DNA of 64,000 nucleotides from Biomphalaria glabrata (taxonomy: Eukaryota; Mollusca; Gastropoda; Planorbidae), in assembly GCF_947242115.1 (NCBI RefSeq), contig NC_074721.1:7448501-7512500 (forward strand), in the 5' to 3' direction. Positions 11,105 to 21,795 of the stretch are shown here, piece after piece. How positions within the stretch are numbered: the first letter of the stretch is position 1; every line of letters starts with the position of its first letter. Below the pieces are notes generated by a model. The model did no database searches. It was not told where the DNA came from and saw only the letters and a program-made list of their open reading frames with translations. A program made the position numbers and the translations under genes.

Positions 11105-14100
11105 TTAGCAATACAAGTTTTGACTAACATGACATAGATCATTATCTAAGTCATTCTGATTATCTTGAATATATCTGGACATAAAATCAGCAATAACATT
11201 ATCTTTCCCTTTTATTTGTTTTATTTCAAAATGTAAATCAGCTAGGATCATGGTCCATCTTGTAATTCTACTATTGGTATTTGCTTTAACATTTAGAGTG
11301 GTTAATGGTTTATGATCTGTAAATATTAGGAAAAATCTGCCTAACAGATGTCTTTTTAGTCGCAGTGTACACCACACTATGGCTAAACATTCTTTTTCTA
11401 TGGTGCTGTATCTTGTTTCTGCCCTGGATAATCTTCTGCTAAGATATTCTATGGGGACCAGATTATTCTTATCATCTCTCTGCATAAGACATGCTCCTAT
11501 GGCAGTGTCAGATGCGTCTGTGTATAATTCAAATACTTTATCTTTACTGGGTATATGTAATCTCTTATCATCATTAAATATTTCTTTGAGTTTATCTACT
11601 GCTTCTCTACATTCTTTAGAAGCTGCAATTATTTTCTTATATGTGTCCTTGTTGCTGTTCTTTACTTTTAATAAGTCATAAAGAGGAGATATTAATTGTG
11701 TATAGTTACTAATAAATTTCTTGTAAAAATTAAATAATCCTATAATGGCTTGAATGTCTTTTTTAGTTTCTGGTGGTTTAACTTGCATTATTTTATTTAG
11801 GTTGCTTCTAGTAGGCCTTATTTGTTTGTTTCCTATTTCATAGCCTAAAAATTCTATTTTAGTTTTCCCTATATGTAGTTTATCAGGGGCTATAGTCAAC
11901 TTGTTCTCCCTCAGCCTATTTAATACTTGTTTGAGAGTTTTAATGTGATTTTCCCAAGTTTTTGAAAATATGCAGATATCATCCACGTAGAAAACTACAT
12001 CTTCTATTCCCTCCAGCAACTTGGCCATACATTTTTGGAATGTTGCCGTACTGTTCACCAAGCCAAATGGCATCACATTCCATTGGTACACTCCTACTAG
12101 ACCTGGCAAATTGCAGCTGAACGCGGCAAACTTTTTGGATCTCTCCTCCATCTCTATTTGCCAGAACCCACGGTTCAAATCACAAGTGGTAAATATTTCT
12201 GAGCTTCCTATTTTTTCTATCAACTGTTCTGGTAGAGGTAGTGGTTCTGCATCAATCACTGTTTTGCTATTCAATTCTCTAAAATCACAGCACACACGTA
12301 GAGTGTTATCTTTCTTTTTGACTATTACTATTGGGGACACATATTCACTTTGTTCATCTACCCTTCTGATTGTTCCATCCTTCAGTAACTTATTTAATTC
12401 TTCTTTAACTTTGTCACAGTATGCTGTTGGTATTGTATAGTTTTTTTTCTTTATTGCAGAATAGTCTTTCAATCTGATTTTATGCTGAATTATGCTTGTC
12501 CTCCCTAGTTGATTTGTAATCACATCCTTGTACTCTCTCAATACATTTTCTACTTGCTCTTCATTTGCTGCTGGTGTTTCAATATGTTGTGATACAGCAC
12601 AGGCATGAAGAAAAAAATTTAGTTCGCTATCTGTCTCATCTTCAAATATCTCACATTCTTCCGCATCATTGCTTTGTACTACCATAGCATGTTCTCTTCT
12701 GGGGCTACCTTTCAGTTTGTTGACATGTAATTTCCTCACTATTCCATTCATCTCAACTTCATATGTTACGTTTCCTACTTTCTTTTCAATAGTATATGGA
12801 CCATCATAAAATTCTTCCTCATCTCGCATTTTTACGTAAACTGTATCTCCTTCTTCAAATTCTCTTAACACTCTATTTTTGTTTTTAATGTCTCTGTGTT
12901 TCTTTGTGCTTCTTTTAATATTCTCTTGTGCCGTTTTGACCGCATATGTTAACTGATTTTTGTTCTTCACTATAAGTGGGAAATCTTCTTCTTTAATCTC
13001 AAGCATGTTTTGTTTCCATAAATGTAATGGTCCTCTCATTTTTCTGTTATGTACTAATTCATATGGAGAGAAACCTGTTGATTCGTTCTTGGCTTCACGG
13101 TACGCAAACAATATATATGGTAGCATCTCATCCCAGTTGTTTGGGTTTTCCATACATACTTTGTCCAACATAATCTTCATAGATTTATTCCAACGTTCTA
13201 CAATACTGTTCGCTTGTGCATGGTAAACTGTACTAAAGACTTGATTGACTTCTGTTAACTTTGCAAATGCGGCTGTTAGGGCCGCTTTAAACTGAGTTCC
13301 GTTATCACTGACAATGGTTCTAGGAAAGCCTATCATGGTAAATAATAGTAATAACGTCTGACATATCGTACTTGCATCAATGTGTTTTAATGGGAAAGCT
13401 TCAGGCCAGCGTGTGGCAAAATCCATGAATGATAATATGTATCTATTTCCTTTAGCTGTTACAGTTGGAAGTTCAGCTATATCCATGGCTAGTTTTTCGA
13501 ATGGTGTCTCTACTGTATCTGTTTCTTGTAGAGGTGCTTTGTGTTTCCCTGTGATTGGATTTCTTCTTATGCACTGTACACAACTCTTAGTATATGCCTT
13601 CACTTCTTGCTCCATCTTAGGCCAGAAACAGTTGTGTCTTATTTTTTCTAGTGTTCTTGTGTAAGCCATATGTCCAGCCAAGGGACTGTCATGACATGTT
13701 TCAATGATGCTTTTTCTCAATTGCTGAGGTATTACTATTTGTAGCACTTCATTTCCATTTCTTATTTTCTTATGCTTTATAGCTACTCCATTTATTTTGC
13801 TGTATGGTCCTTCAATTCTGTTGCATAAATTCTTGCATATGTTCGAAATTGTTGGATCATTTTGCTGCATCTCAATTAATTCATCTTTGTTGACATTCAT
13901 GTTTGGAATTATGGCCATAAAAGATTTGTCTTTCTTGTCATTTTTTATTTTTGATGTGTTCTCCGTTTGACACTCTATATGTACAGTATCTTTGTTTGAA
14001 ATATACTGTTTGCCTTTATTTCTTTCACTGGTCACTTCACTTGTGTCAGTGTTTCTGCTTTCCTTATCTAAATTAGCTTGAGCTCTTGTTGTTACTGCAG

Positions 14101-15718
14101 CTACTTCTATATTTTCTTGATTTACACTATTAGCCCATTTTACTAAGGCTTCTTCTGACAGTTCAACTATATTCTCTATGTTCCCTATAATTAGTTCTTC
14201 AGCTGGGTTGTTCATTACTATGGCTTTGTATTGACCAGTGAACCATGGTGATTCAATGAAAACTAATGCTGTTTCACATACTTCCCATAAGTCTTTATTT
14301 GCATAAGTCAGTGTGACCTTGTCTTCAAGTATCTGTTCAGGTTTTACTAGTGATTTCTTTACAATGATTGAGGTGCAGCCGCTGTCACGTAATGCATATA
14401 CCTTAATGCCATCCACATAGGCAGGATACACTTTTAATTTGGCTACCTTTGTCTGTATATATGCTACTGTTTCATATTCTATTGGTGTTTCAGTTGCTAC
14501 AGCTGCTATGTTTTGTCTGGTATGATTGTTATTGTGGTAAGTATGTTGTCTATCTTGAAATTGGTCTCTTCTAGACATTCTGTTGTTTTGCCATCTTCTG
14601 TTTGTTTGATGTGATCTACTGTTAGTTGGACTGTAGCTTTGCCATGTTCTTCTGTTATATTGTTGTTGATAGGATCTATTATAGTTAGGACTGAAGCTCT
14701 GGAAAGTTCTGTTATCTCTTCCATATTTATGGTTTCTATTTACATGTTGCTGTTTTTCTGATGCCATTCTCTTTCTGCACTCTGCTTTGGTGTGACCCAA
14801 TATGCCACAGAAAAAACATTGTATGCTCTTGGCATATTTAAATTTATTTGTAGATCTTGGATGGTTTTCTGTCACTGTTGCAGCTACATTGTACAATTCC
14901 CTTTTGTCAATGGTGATGTTTGGGTGGGAGTCTTTGTATGTTGTTAAGTTTGATATCAATTCAACTTCATTTTTTATTTTTCTCTCCTTTAGGAATGAGA
15001 ATGCTGCATCTGTAACATTAATTAGCACATTCTCAATGAGAAAGAAATCTAATATCTGTTTGGGGTCATCTAAGTTACAGTTTGCGAGTTGTAGCCACTT
15101 TGTCATGTTCTGGCGCATGTCATGTATTGTTCTTTTTAAATCTGCATTCTTGGCTAGTTTTATTTCCCTAAAAAGTTTTCGATAGTGCTCCTCCGTTTTG
15201 CCAAAATGTTCAATTAGTCTTTGTTTTACTGTGTTGTAGTCTTTTCTTTGCTCCATAGTTAGTGTGTCGATGATGTTTAGTGGTTCACCTCTTAGGTTAG
15301 CTAGAAGTTGTTGAGCCATTTGTGCACTATTCATATTTGCTGTTTGACAGATGTATTCAAATTGAATTATGAAATTTTCTAATGTGTCTTCTTTTGGATC
15401 AAAGTTCCTAAATTTGCTATGATACTGATGATGAGATGAAGTTTGACTTGCTGAATTGTCTTTATTTTCTTTTGCTAGCTTGGCCATTTTTTCTTCATGT
15501 TCTTTTAATTTTATTTCATGCTGGCGTTCTTTTTCTTTCTCTAAGTTTTCTTGTTCTTTCTCTCTCAGTCTTCTTTCATGTAGCCTTTCTTCCTGTTGCT
15601 TGTCTTTTTCTACTCTAATTCTATCTATTTCAATTTTAATGAATGCAGCTCTATCATCTTCTTTTAACTTTAGTTTATCCACTATCTCTATTAGTTTTTC
15701 ATACTCAGCCATTTTCAA
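11105..15718 (-). CDS. gag-pol: Gag-Pol polyprotein of the Gmr1-like element
   Basis: A 1,537-residue single frame. In order: a charged Lys/Glu-rich coiled coil (about 15-95); a capsid-like region (about 105-280); a CCHC zinc knuckle CFFCGILGHTKAEC near 305; an aspartic protease with DSG near 445; an integrase with an HHCC zinc motif (about 675-715) and a D-D-E core (LAMDIAEL, SDNGTQF, IVERWNK); then reverse transcriptase (about 1120-1300) with YVDDI; then RNase H (about 1390-1510) with LYTDAS. Gag and Pol share one frame. The catalytic motifs I looked for are visible. Domain order, with integrase upstream of reverse transcriptase, assigns it to the Gmr1-like Ty3/Gypsy group rather than Copia, whose protein motifs differ. 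Confidence 0.92.
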   Translation of the reverse strand: MKMAEYEKLIEIVDKLKLKEDDRAAFIKIEIDRIRVEKDKQQEERLHERRLREKEQENLEKEKERQHEIKLKEHEEKMAKLAKENKDNSASQTSSHHQYHSKFRNFDPKEDTLENFIIQFEYICQTANMNSAQMAQQLLANLRGEPLNIIDTLTMEQRKDYNTVKQRLIEHFGKTEEHYRKLFREIKLAKNADLKRTIHDMRQNMTKWLQLANCNLDDPKQILDFFLIENVLINVTDAAFSFLKERKIKNEVELISNLTTYKDSHPNITIDKRELYNVAATVTENHPRSTNKFKYAKSIQCFFCGILGHTKAECRKRMASEKQQHVNRNHKYGRDNRTFQSFSPNYNRSYQQQYNRRTWQSYSPTNSRSHQTNRRWQNNRMSRRDQFQDRQHTYHNNNHTRQNIAAVATETPIEYETVAYIQTKVAKLKVYPAYVDGIKVYALRDSGCTSIIVKKSLVKPEQILEDKVTLTYANKDLWEVCETALVFIESPWFTGQYKAIVMNNPAEELIIGNIENIVELSEEALVKWANSVNQENIEVAAVTTRAQANLDKESRNTDTSEVTSERNKGKQYISNKDTVHIECQTENTSKIKNDKKDKSFMAIIPNMNVNKDELIEMQQNDPTISNICKNLCNRIEGPYSKINGVAIKHKKIRNGNEVLQIVIPQQLRKSIIETCHDSPLAGHMAYTRTLEKIRHNCFWPKMEQEVKAYTKSCVQCIRRNPITGKHKAPLQETDTVETPFEKLAMDIAELPTVTAKGNRYILSFMDFATRWPEAFPLKHIDASTICQTLLLLFTMIGFPRTIVSDNGTQFKAALTAAFAKLTEVNQVFSTVYHAQANSIVERWNKSMKIMLDKVCMENPNNWDEMLPYILFAYREAKNESTGFSPYELVHNRKMRGPLHLWKQNMLEIKEEDFPLIVKNKNQLTYAVKTAQENIKRSTKKHRDIKNKNRVLREFEEGDTVYVKMRDEEEFYDGPYTIEKKVGNVTYEVEMNGIVRKLHVNKLKGSPRREHAMVVQSNDAEECEIFEDETDSELNFFLHACAVSQHIETPAANEEQVENVLREYKDVITNQLGRTSIIQHKIRLKDYSAIKKKNYTIPTAYCDKVKEELNKLLKDGTIRRVDEQSEYVSPIVIVKKKDNTLRVCCDFRELNSKTVIDAEPLPLPEQLIEKIGSSEIFTTCDLNRGFWQIEMEERSKKFAAFSCNLPGLVGVYQWNVMPFGLVNSTATFQKCMAKLLEGIEDVVFYVDDICIFSKTWENHIKTLKQVLNRLRENKLTIAPDKLHIGKTKIEFLGYEIGNKQIRPTRSNLNKIMQVKPPETKKDIQAIIGLFNFYKKFISNYTQLISPLYDLLKVKNSNKDTYKKIIAASKECREAVDKLKEIFNDDKRLHIPSKDKVFELYTDASDTAIGACLMQRDDKNNLVPIEYLSRRLSRAETRYSTIEKECLAIVWCTLRLKRHLLGRFFLIFTDHKPLTTLNVKANTNSRITRWTMILADLHFEIKQIKGKDNVIADFMSRYIQDNQNDLDNDLCHVSQNLYC

Positions 15719-16698
15719 AGATTCAAATTAGTAATATAGTTTATTAATAGATATGTGTGCACTAGGTAGTTGTTAATGAAATATTGTACAATAAATAATT
15801 ATTATAGCTCAAATAGTAATTGCAGGTAATAGTAGATATATATTTTGTGCGAAACAATTGAGGTTATGAGGTATCTTAAGTTATTCTTGGTACTTTGTCT
15901 AGTTCGTAATGTAATACTTTACTGATCAATTATGTGATTATGTATTTTTAGTATCTCCACTTGCAATGTAAAAGTTTATTGCAACAAGTAATTCACAATT
16001 ATGTGAGCCTTATTAGTCTGATAAATAGTGATCAATGTATCAATAGTATCAAAATAGTTCAATGTGCTCAAAGTATATATTATATACAATCAATCTTGTC
16101 ACAATCTCAAATCAAAATATATCCCATAGTGTATCAAGTGTGTAGTGTAGTGTTGATAATAATAAAAATAGGTTGAAATAAGAAGTAAAATAAATATATA
16201 TATTAATAAGTAATTAGACAAACATAAATACACTATAGATACTAAACAGTCTGCTTTAAAGAGACATTACAAGATAGTAGAAATAGTAGACAAAAGAATT
16301 ACAATGAGTAATAACAATGACGCAAAAGAAAATTCAACAGATGTAAACAAGACAATATCAATACAAGAGTTTAACAATATGATAGATACTTGACGAAATA
16401 CAAACTTAATACAGCTATACGATCAAGTATTTACTTTATCTAAAGAGTCCCTACCAATACCTGGATGCTTACTTGAAAAAAAATATAAATGCTCAGACTC
16501 AATAGATAATTAAATTTAGTCCCTAAAGTCAAATGTATATATAAATACAAATGTAAACAATGAAAAAAATTGTGGTGTAGTTCAAGAGAACTAATCAATA
16601 CTGATAATACTAAGGGTAATTAAAGTTACTTCCCTTAAATATTCACTTGATGCTTGACTTGTACATAAAGTTCCGGTGATGCTCCACATAAAATATCT

Positions 16699-17107
16699 CC
16701 ACGGTACAGTTCATATGTAATCCACTTGCTAAATCCGCAGCACAACGGTACAGTTCATAAGTAATCCACTTGTTAAATCCACAGCACAATGGTACAGTTC
16801 ATAAGTAATCCACTTGTTAAATCCACAGTACAATGGTACAGTTCATAAGTAATCCACTTGTTAAATTCACAGTACAATGGTACAGTTCATAAGTAATCCA
16901 CTTGTTAAATCCACAGTACAATGGTACAGTTCATAAGTAATTCACTTGCTAAATCCACAGTACAATGTTACAGTTCATAAGTAATCCACTTGTTAAATCC
17001 ACAGTACAATGGTACAGTTCATAAGTAATCCACTTGTTAAATCCACAGCACAATGGTACAGTTCATAAGTAATCCACTTGTTAAATCCACAGCACAATGG
17101 TACAGTT
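16699..17107 (-). repeat. 44-bp tandem array in the Gmr1-like 5' leader
   Basis: About nine copies of a 44-bp unit containing 'ggtacagttcataagtaatc'. The array lies between the primer-binding site and the gag-pol start, so it is leader sequence of the element. Neighbouring 15720-16690 is AT-rich leader without a second frame. Confidence 0.85.
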
Positions 17108-17337
17108 GCTGAAACAAATATAAATAACTAAAAATGACCTTAGGTAGTGACGACAAGAGAGGTCTAAGAGTGAGAGTGCTCTCTTATTAAATGTGCTGTT
17201 AGACAGCGACAATAGGAGTGTGTCATTAGAATTATGACGAGCACTCGATGTAGATGATTCTTGAATATGTCAGCTACTTCGACTGACCATATATCAGCTG
17301 TCTTCAAACGATGACTTGAATGACTTGTAGTACTAGA

Positions 17338-17470
17338 TTTTCACCCACACCGGTTGTAGTATCACGGTTGTCTAGTTTCACCCACACAGGTTGTAAGATC
17401 AGGGTTGTCTAGTTTCACCCACACAGGTTGTAAGATCAGGGTTGTCTAGTTTCGTCCACGCAGGTTGTCT
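17338..17470 (-). repeat. 37-bp tandem array in the Gmr1-like 5' leader
   Basis: About three and a half copies of a 37-bp unit containing 'tttcacccacacaggttgta', close to the primer-binding site. It is distinct from the 44-bp array next to it. Confidence 0.8.
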
Positions 17471-17544
17471 CAGCATATCATGTTAAAGTGACTTTGAACA
17501 ATGCTGTCATAAATGCCGTTTTCGGCCGCTTCTGACACCATAAA

Positions 17545-18014
17545 TGTCACTGTGTGATTTTATAATGTTATGGATGTGGCTGTGGTTATCAATGTAGGCG
17601 TGGTGGTGACATTGGGTTCTTGTTACAAATCACTGAATAATGAAATGACGCTGGGTGTAGCAGACACAATAAGTTTAATATAACACCACATAGTGAATAC
17701 ACCATACAATTCGACCCAGGAATGGTCAGTATTAATCCAACAGTAATATACGAATATCACAACTTAGTACTTATTCTATAACCAACTACTTTAAACATCT
17801 AATTCTACTGCTTATATCTTAAGTGACTCAATACAAGTGCTTGCTACAAGATCTCTATGTGGACTGCCTGCCTTTAACTCTCTGGTTCACCTAAGGTCAA
17901 AAGTGTTCACCTTAGTGCAACATGGGTTGTGAATAAGATTCACAATATGGAATTAACATACACAATACAGAATTAGGGTTTCTACTCTATGGCACCAACT
18001 TTGAGGTGGTGACA
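17545..18014 (-). repeat. 5' LTR of the Gmr1-like element
   Basis: 470 bp with the same termini as the other LTR. Just inside it on the minus strand is TGGTGTCAGAAGCGG, the primer-binding site complementary to a tRNA-Leu-type 3' end. Confidence 0.88.
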
Positions 18015-18019
18015 TTTTC

Positions 18020-18192
18020 TGTATAGTGTCCATGTCTCAGATCCATATAAAAGGGTTCAAAGAACCACCGCCAGGTAGACATTGATTTGTTTAGTCAGGC
18101 GGAGCGATTTATTCCGCCAAACTTAAGCCTGAAGGCGTCCAAAGGCGCTACTGGCCCTGGCCAGACAGTTATCAATTTCCCTTGAAAGTGAG
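18020..18192 (-). mobile_element. LINE middle fragment, continuation of 8300-8872
   Basis: On the minus strand it reads REIDNCLARASSAFGRL, then NKSLRLTKQINVYLAVVL, then TLLYGSETWTLYRKQ, with two in-frame stops. It runs straight into the LINE C-terminus once the Gmr1-like insertion is removed, proving that the LINE predates the LTR element. Confidence 0.82.
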
Positions 18193-18744
18193 GTGTCATT
18201 TGATACTATACTACCCACTACGTTCCCATCCATTCTCAAGCAGTTTCACATGGGACAAAAAGGCCAGATTAAACACAATGGTGCCCAGTCTGATCACTTC
18301 TCAATAGAAAATGGGCTGAATCAAGGCTGTGTACTTGCTCCTACTCTATTCTCTATCTTCTTTGGCGTAATGCTGGGTCAAATGAGGCAGCAATTGCACA
18401 AAGGCATCGACATCAGGTTTCGTTCGGACGGCAATGTGTTCAATCTTCAACGTCTACTATCCCATACAAAAACAAAGGAGATGGTCATAATGGAGCTTCT
18501 CTATGCCAATGATTTCGCGCTGCAAGCTCACAATGAACATGATCTCCAGAACGCGGTCAACAAATATGCACACGCTGCAGCCTCTTTCGGTTTATCTATA
18601 AACCTCGGGAACACAGAAGTCTTGTTCCAGAAGTCACCCAATAAAACCTATTCAGCCCCAAGGGTCATCTTAAACGGACAGCTCCTTAACGTGGTAGACA
18701 ACTTCACATATCTGGGTAGTGCAGCAATGATAGGACATCAATGA
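18193..18744 (+). pseudogene. LINE reverse-transcriptase fragment, inverted
   Basis: A 183-residue frame carrying the RT palm of the same LINE: 'GLNQGCVLAPTLFSIFF', then a catalytic box reading YAND where YADD is expected, then 'DNFTYLGS'. Its end (TYLGS) is what should directly precede the 'REIDNCLARA' start of 18020-18192, but it lies on the opposite strand. That is the classic 5' inversion produced by twin priming. The lost first Asp of the catalytic pair and the inversion make it inactive. Confidence 0.8.
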
Positions 18745-19029
18745 TGGTTTTACATACTGATTAATATGATGTCAGCGCTCCTAAGTTATGAGTTTATATA
18801 CAACATCGTTCAAATGCAAGCACACAGGGGCGGCCTTACCAATGCGCGAGGCCCTTGGCGAGTGTCTGTATCGCGGCCCTGAGCCGTAAGGGTAGACTAT
18901 ATATACCGTACCACATCACGTTAACGGGCTTGCCCGTTACTGACGCTGTAACAATAACAATTCAGTTTGTACGTCTCTAACTTGAGGTCTCATTTTTGTT
19001 ACAAAACATGTTTGTAAAATGTTGCAAAA
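18745..19029. other. Gene-free stretch with hAT-like end
   Basis: No gene seen. 'caggggcggccttacc' at about 18825 resembles the tip of hAT-type MITEs, but I could not find its partner. Confidence 0.3.
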
Positions 19030-19194
19030 AGTTTTACATATTTCGGATGTTCCCTCAGAGTTGAAGATAGTTTACTTCCTAGTCCAAACCTCCCGCAGGA
19101 CGACGGGGGATGGGAGTGGGCAGGGTTTGAACCCGGGACCATCGATAAATCCAAACGACAATCCAGCGCGCAAACCGCACGACCAGGCAGCCAT
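19030..19194 (-). mobile_element. tRNA-derived SINE, family C, copy 1
   Basis: On the minus strand the head reads 'ggctgcctggtcgtgcggtt' (A-box-like) and 'gggttcaaaccctgc' (B box). A body follows with the complement of 'cctagtccaaacctcccgca', ending near 'acatttcg'-like sequence. It matches 44994-45163 closely. Confidence 0.82.
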
Positions 19195-19209
19195 TCTGTT
19201 ACAGTTACA

Positions 19210-20950
19210 GTAGGCTGTTGGCCTACTATTGGCCGCTGAAGTGTATTATATACTGTATTGTAACTGTTCTGCATAAAATATTTTTCTTTCAAGGTAAAAA
19301 AAAAGTTATAAAAAAATACTGCTATATCCGCGCGATGTCTATACACAGTAGCCTATAAAACACTTATGCGGAAGCTACAAATCCAAAGTGTTTATTTTGT
19401 ATATAAACATCGACGTCCATTCGGATTTTATTAGGAAAATGTGTTATCCCCCCCCCCCCCCCAAAGATTTGCGAACAAATGAGATTTAACCGAAAAGCCT
19501 AGAACGCTCCCCCACCCCCCTTTTTTTCTGCTCAAGGACAGTTTGTAGAAAGTAGAATGCAACGTTTGTAAGTAGGTCAGACGTCATTTTGTTATAGAGA
19601 CAGTAGACCAGCCGGATCTAGTCTACAAGGTAAGCAAATGACTACTTTCTTATGACGCTTGGCATGTCATTCTCAAGTGACAAGAGAGGGAAGAGTACAG
19701 GTGGGAGCACATGTGTGCCGTGTGCAATCCACAAGTAATAGGAAGTCTATAATTTCTACGTGTGAGCCATTATTCTAGCTAATTTGCCTTGTTTCAAATA
19801 AAACTAATACTGAAACTAAAACTGGTGTACCTTCTAAGTATAAACTATAATAACAATAAAATAGATGTGTCTATGAGTTTGGTAAATGTAGATCTGGATT
19901 CTATACATCTCCTTAGAGTACCTATGCGACTGTATTAGGAAACGGTTGTACTTCTGCTCTTACATGACAAAAGGTTAGTCAAGTAGAATAGTAGATAGAT
20001 CAATCTAATTAAGTTTTTGATTAAATGTAAGGACAAGAAAGAGCAAAATTTGACATTTTAAGAAAGGCGAGCTGTCAAGTGAAGTTATTAGAAAGCTTAT
20101 ATCAACTCATTCTATCTGGCCAAAAGTTTGTACGAGTTATTTCTCCCACACCCATTCTTGGATCAATTATTTCTTTTACCTTACAACACAATTATCAAAA
20201 GATAAAATTAACCAATTAGTAATTTACTATTTATATCTAATAGGTCATAAATTATTTGTTTGGTATCTCAAAGAAGGGAAACAATTTACACTTGACTGAA
20301 GTGGTGGTATAAGCTGCACTAGTCCCCTTTGCAGATTGACGTTCAAGACTTAGTAAACCGAAACATGAAATAAAAACAATTGATACATACAATCTTCTGT
20401 GTTCATAGTATAGACAGATATTTCTTACATAAAGTTATTGCACAATACATTTTTTATAAGATGTCTACATAAATATGTGTGCTTGTATTTTTGCCTTTCA
20501 TTAAAACCTTTACAAAAGAAGGTAGTTTTATTATTTTTAGATCATATAAACGTATTACATATAGGAAACCTAATTTAAACCGGTAATGATTAAAATCACA
20601 TTAAATAAAATGCATTTGGAATTTCACATGTACTAAGGTAACCAAAGACATAGAAACGAAATTGCTGGAGTTTTATGAATATTTGTCCTGTGTAAAGTGT
20701 AAAGTGTAAAGTACATGCTTGACTAATGATGCCAATGTGATTTTTACTTGTCTAACTACTCAATATACAAATCCAACTAACACTATTGCATAACCATTAA
20801 AATCGCAACGAAAAAACGGGTCTCGTCTTGTCATTTTGGACTGCACACTACAGTACACTTGGACCAACATGTGTACGATCTGACCAGGTTGTCGAAATCC
20901 GTTGGGGGGGGGGGGGGGTGTAACTATTTTAGTGTAAAGATATATATATA
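19210..20950. other. Gene-free stretch with homopolymers
   Basis: No gene is supported. A C run of about 15 bases at 19447 is followed by sequence resembling a decayed family-A SINE tail. A run of 15 G lies at 20904-20918. The rest is AT-rich single-copy-looking DNA. Confidence 0.5.
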
Positions 20951-20952
20951 TA

Positions 20953-21209
20953 AAGTAAAGTTCCCCTTTCAGACCTTGTGGTCTATAGGGCAGATGATGT
21001 TTAAGTTCTGTTTCCTTGGTATACGGTTATCGAGTGTGTCATGTGGCCAGCACAACAATCAAAACAGCCTTTACTTTTCCTCAACTAATGTCAGGTATCC
21101 ATTATTTAGAGGCGCCCAAAGATCCTAAAATCCCAGGCTTCACCAGGATTTGAACTTGAGACCCATTTTCGGAAGCCAGGCGCTTTACCGCTCAGCCACC
21201 GCGCCTCTT
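20953..21209 (-). mobile_element. tRNA-derived SINE, family B, copy 1
   Basis: On the minus strand: 'gcgcggtggctgagcggtaa' (A box), a B box region near 'ggtctcaagttcaaatcc', then a body with 'tgggattttaggatc', 'acctgacattagttg', 'ggccacatgaca' and a 3' end 'ccacaaggtctgaaagg'. Six copies lie in this window. Confidence 0.85.
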
Positions 21210-21444
21210 AAAGATATCTCACGTAAATTACACTAGTACGTTTATCTGACCAGGATGTTAACATCAGTCGAACACAGTCTATTTACATTTTAGGCTGGGA
21301 GGAAGTGGATTAAGATTTTGTTTTTCTAGAGTTGGTTACCCTAATGCTTGTAGATCTGTATAGGCCTAATTGTAGATTTAGACCTTGATCTAAATAATAA
21401 GGCTACAAACTTGAATCTATCATACGCTTCGACTTCATCTAGGA

Positions 21445-21644
21445 CAGGGGTTCTCAACCTGTGGGTCGCGAACCCCTTGGGGGTCGATTGACGATTTGCC
21501 AGGGGTCACCAAAGACCAACGAAAAATAGTTTGTTTTTGTTTATTCTTCTAGTGTTGTGTGTGTTTGGGGGGGGGGGAGGGAGTGGCGGCAGAGTTGGGG
21601 ATTGTAAAAAGGGGTCGCCAAGCTTAAAAGGTTGAGAACCGCTG
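21445..21644. mobile_element. hAT-type MITE
   Basis: A 200-bp element with terminal inverted repeats CAGGGGTTCTCAACC / GGTTGAGAACCGCTG and inner 'gggtcgcgaacccc'-like ends, flanked by an imperfect 8-bp duplication (atctagga / aactaggg). It has no coding capacity. The CAG..GTTCTCAACC tip is a well-known hAT signature. Confidence 0.85.
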
Positions 21645-21664
21645 AACTAGGGTTTAAGCTATCA

Positions 21665-21795
21665 AAATGGTGTACTTGATGTTCCTGAAGTTAGTAAGTT
21701 ATTGTTTGACGCAAATGAATTCATTAAAACCACTGAATATTGACCTAACACGATTATCAGATTCCCACTGATAAACTAACAGAAAGTAAACAACA
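21665..21795. repeat. Dispersed repeat, copy 2
   Basis: Same orientation and order of landmarks as 5-135. The following 21800-22925 has no gene. It holds a C-rich tract at 22518-22537 that may mark a decayed family-A SINE. Confidence 0.6.

Larger units (their letters stand above)
8873..18014 (-). mobile_element. Gmr1-like Ty3/Gypsy retrotransposon, looks whole
   Basis: A 9.1-kb element inserted in an older LINE. The two LTRs are about 470 bp with terminal TGTCAC/GTGACA. The target-site duplication is TTTTC (8868-8872 and 18015-18019). A single long gag-pol frame occupies 15718-11105. A tRNA-Leu-type primer-binding site lies at 17523-17540, 4 bp from the right (5') LTR. A long AT-rich segment (9342-11100) separates the frame from the 3' LTR, with a C-run/purine-tract equivalent at about 9351-9361. 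The order Gag, protease, integrase, reverse transcriptase, RNase H is the hallmark of the Gmr1 group, whose integrase precedes reverse transcriptase. LTRs are near-identical apart from one patch at their outer end, so the insertion is young. Confidence 0.9.
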
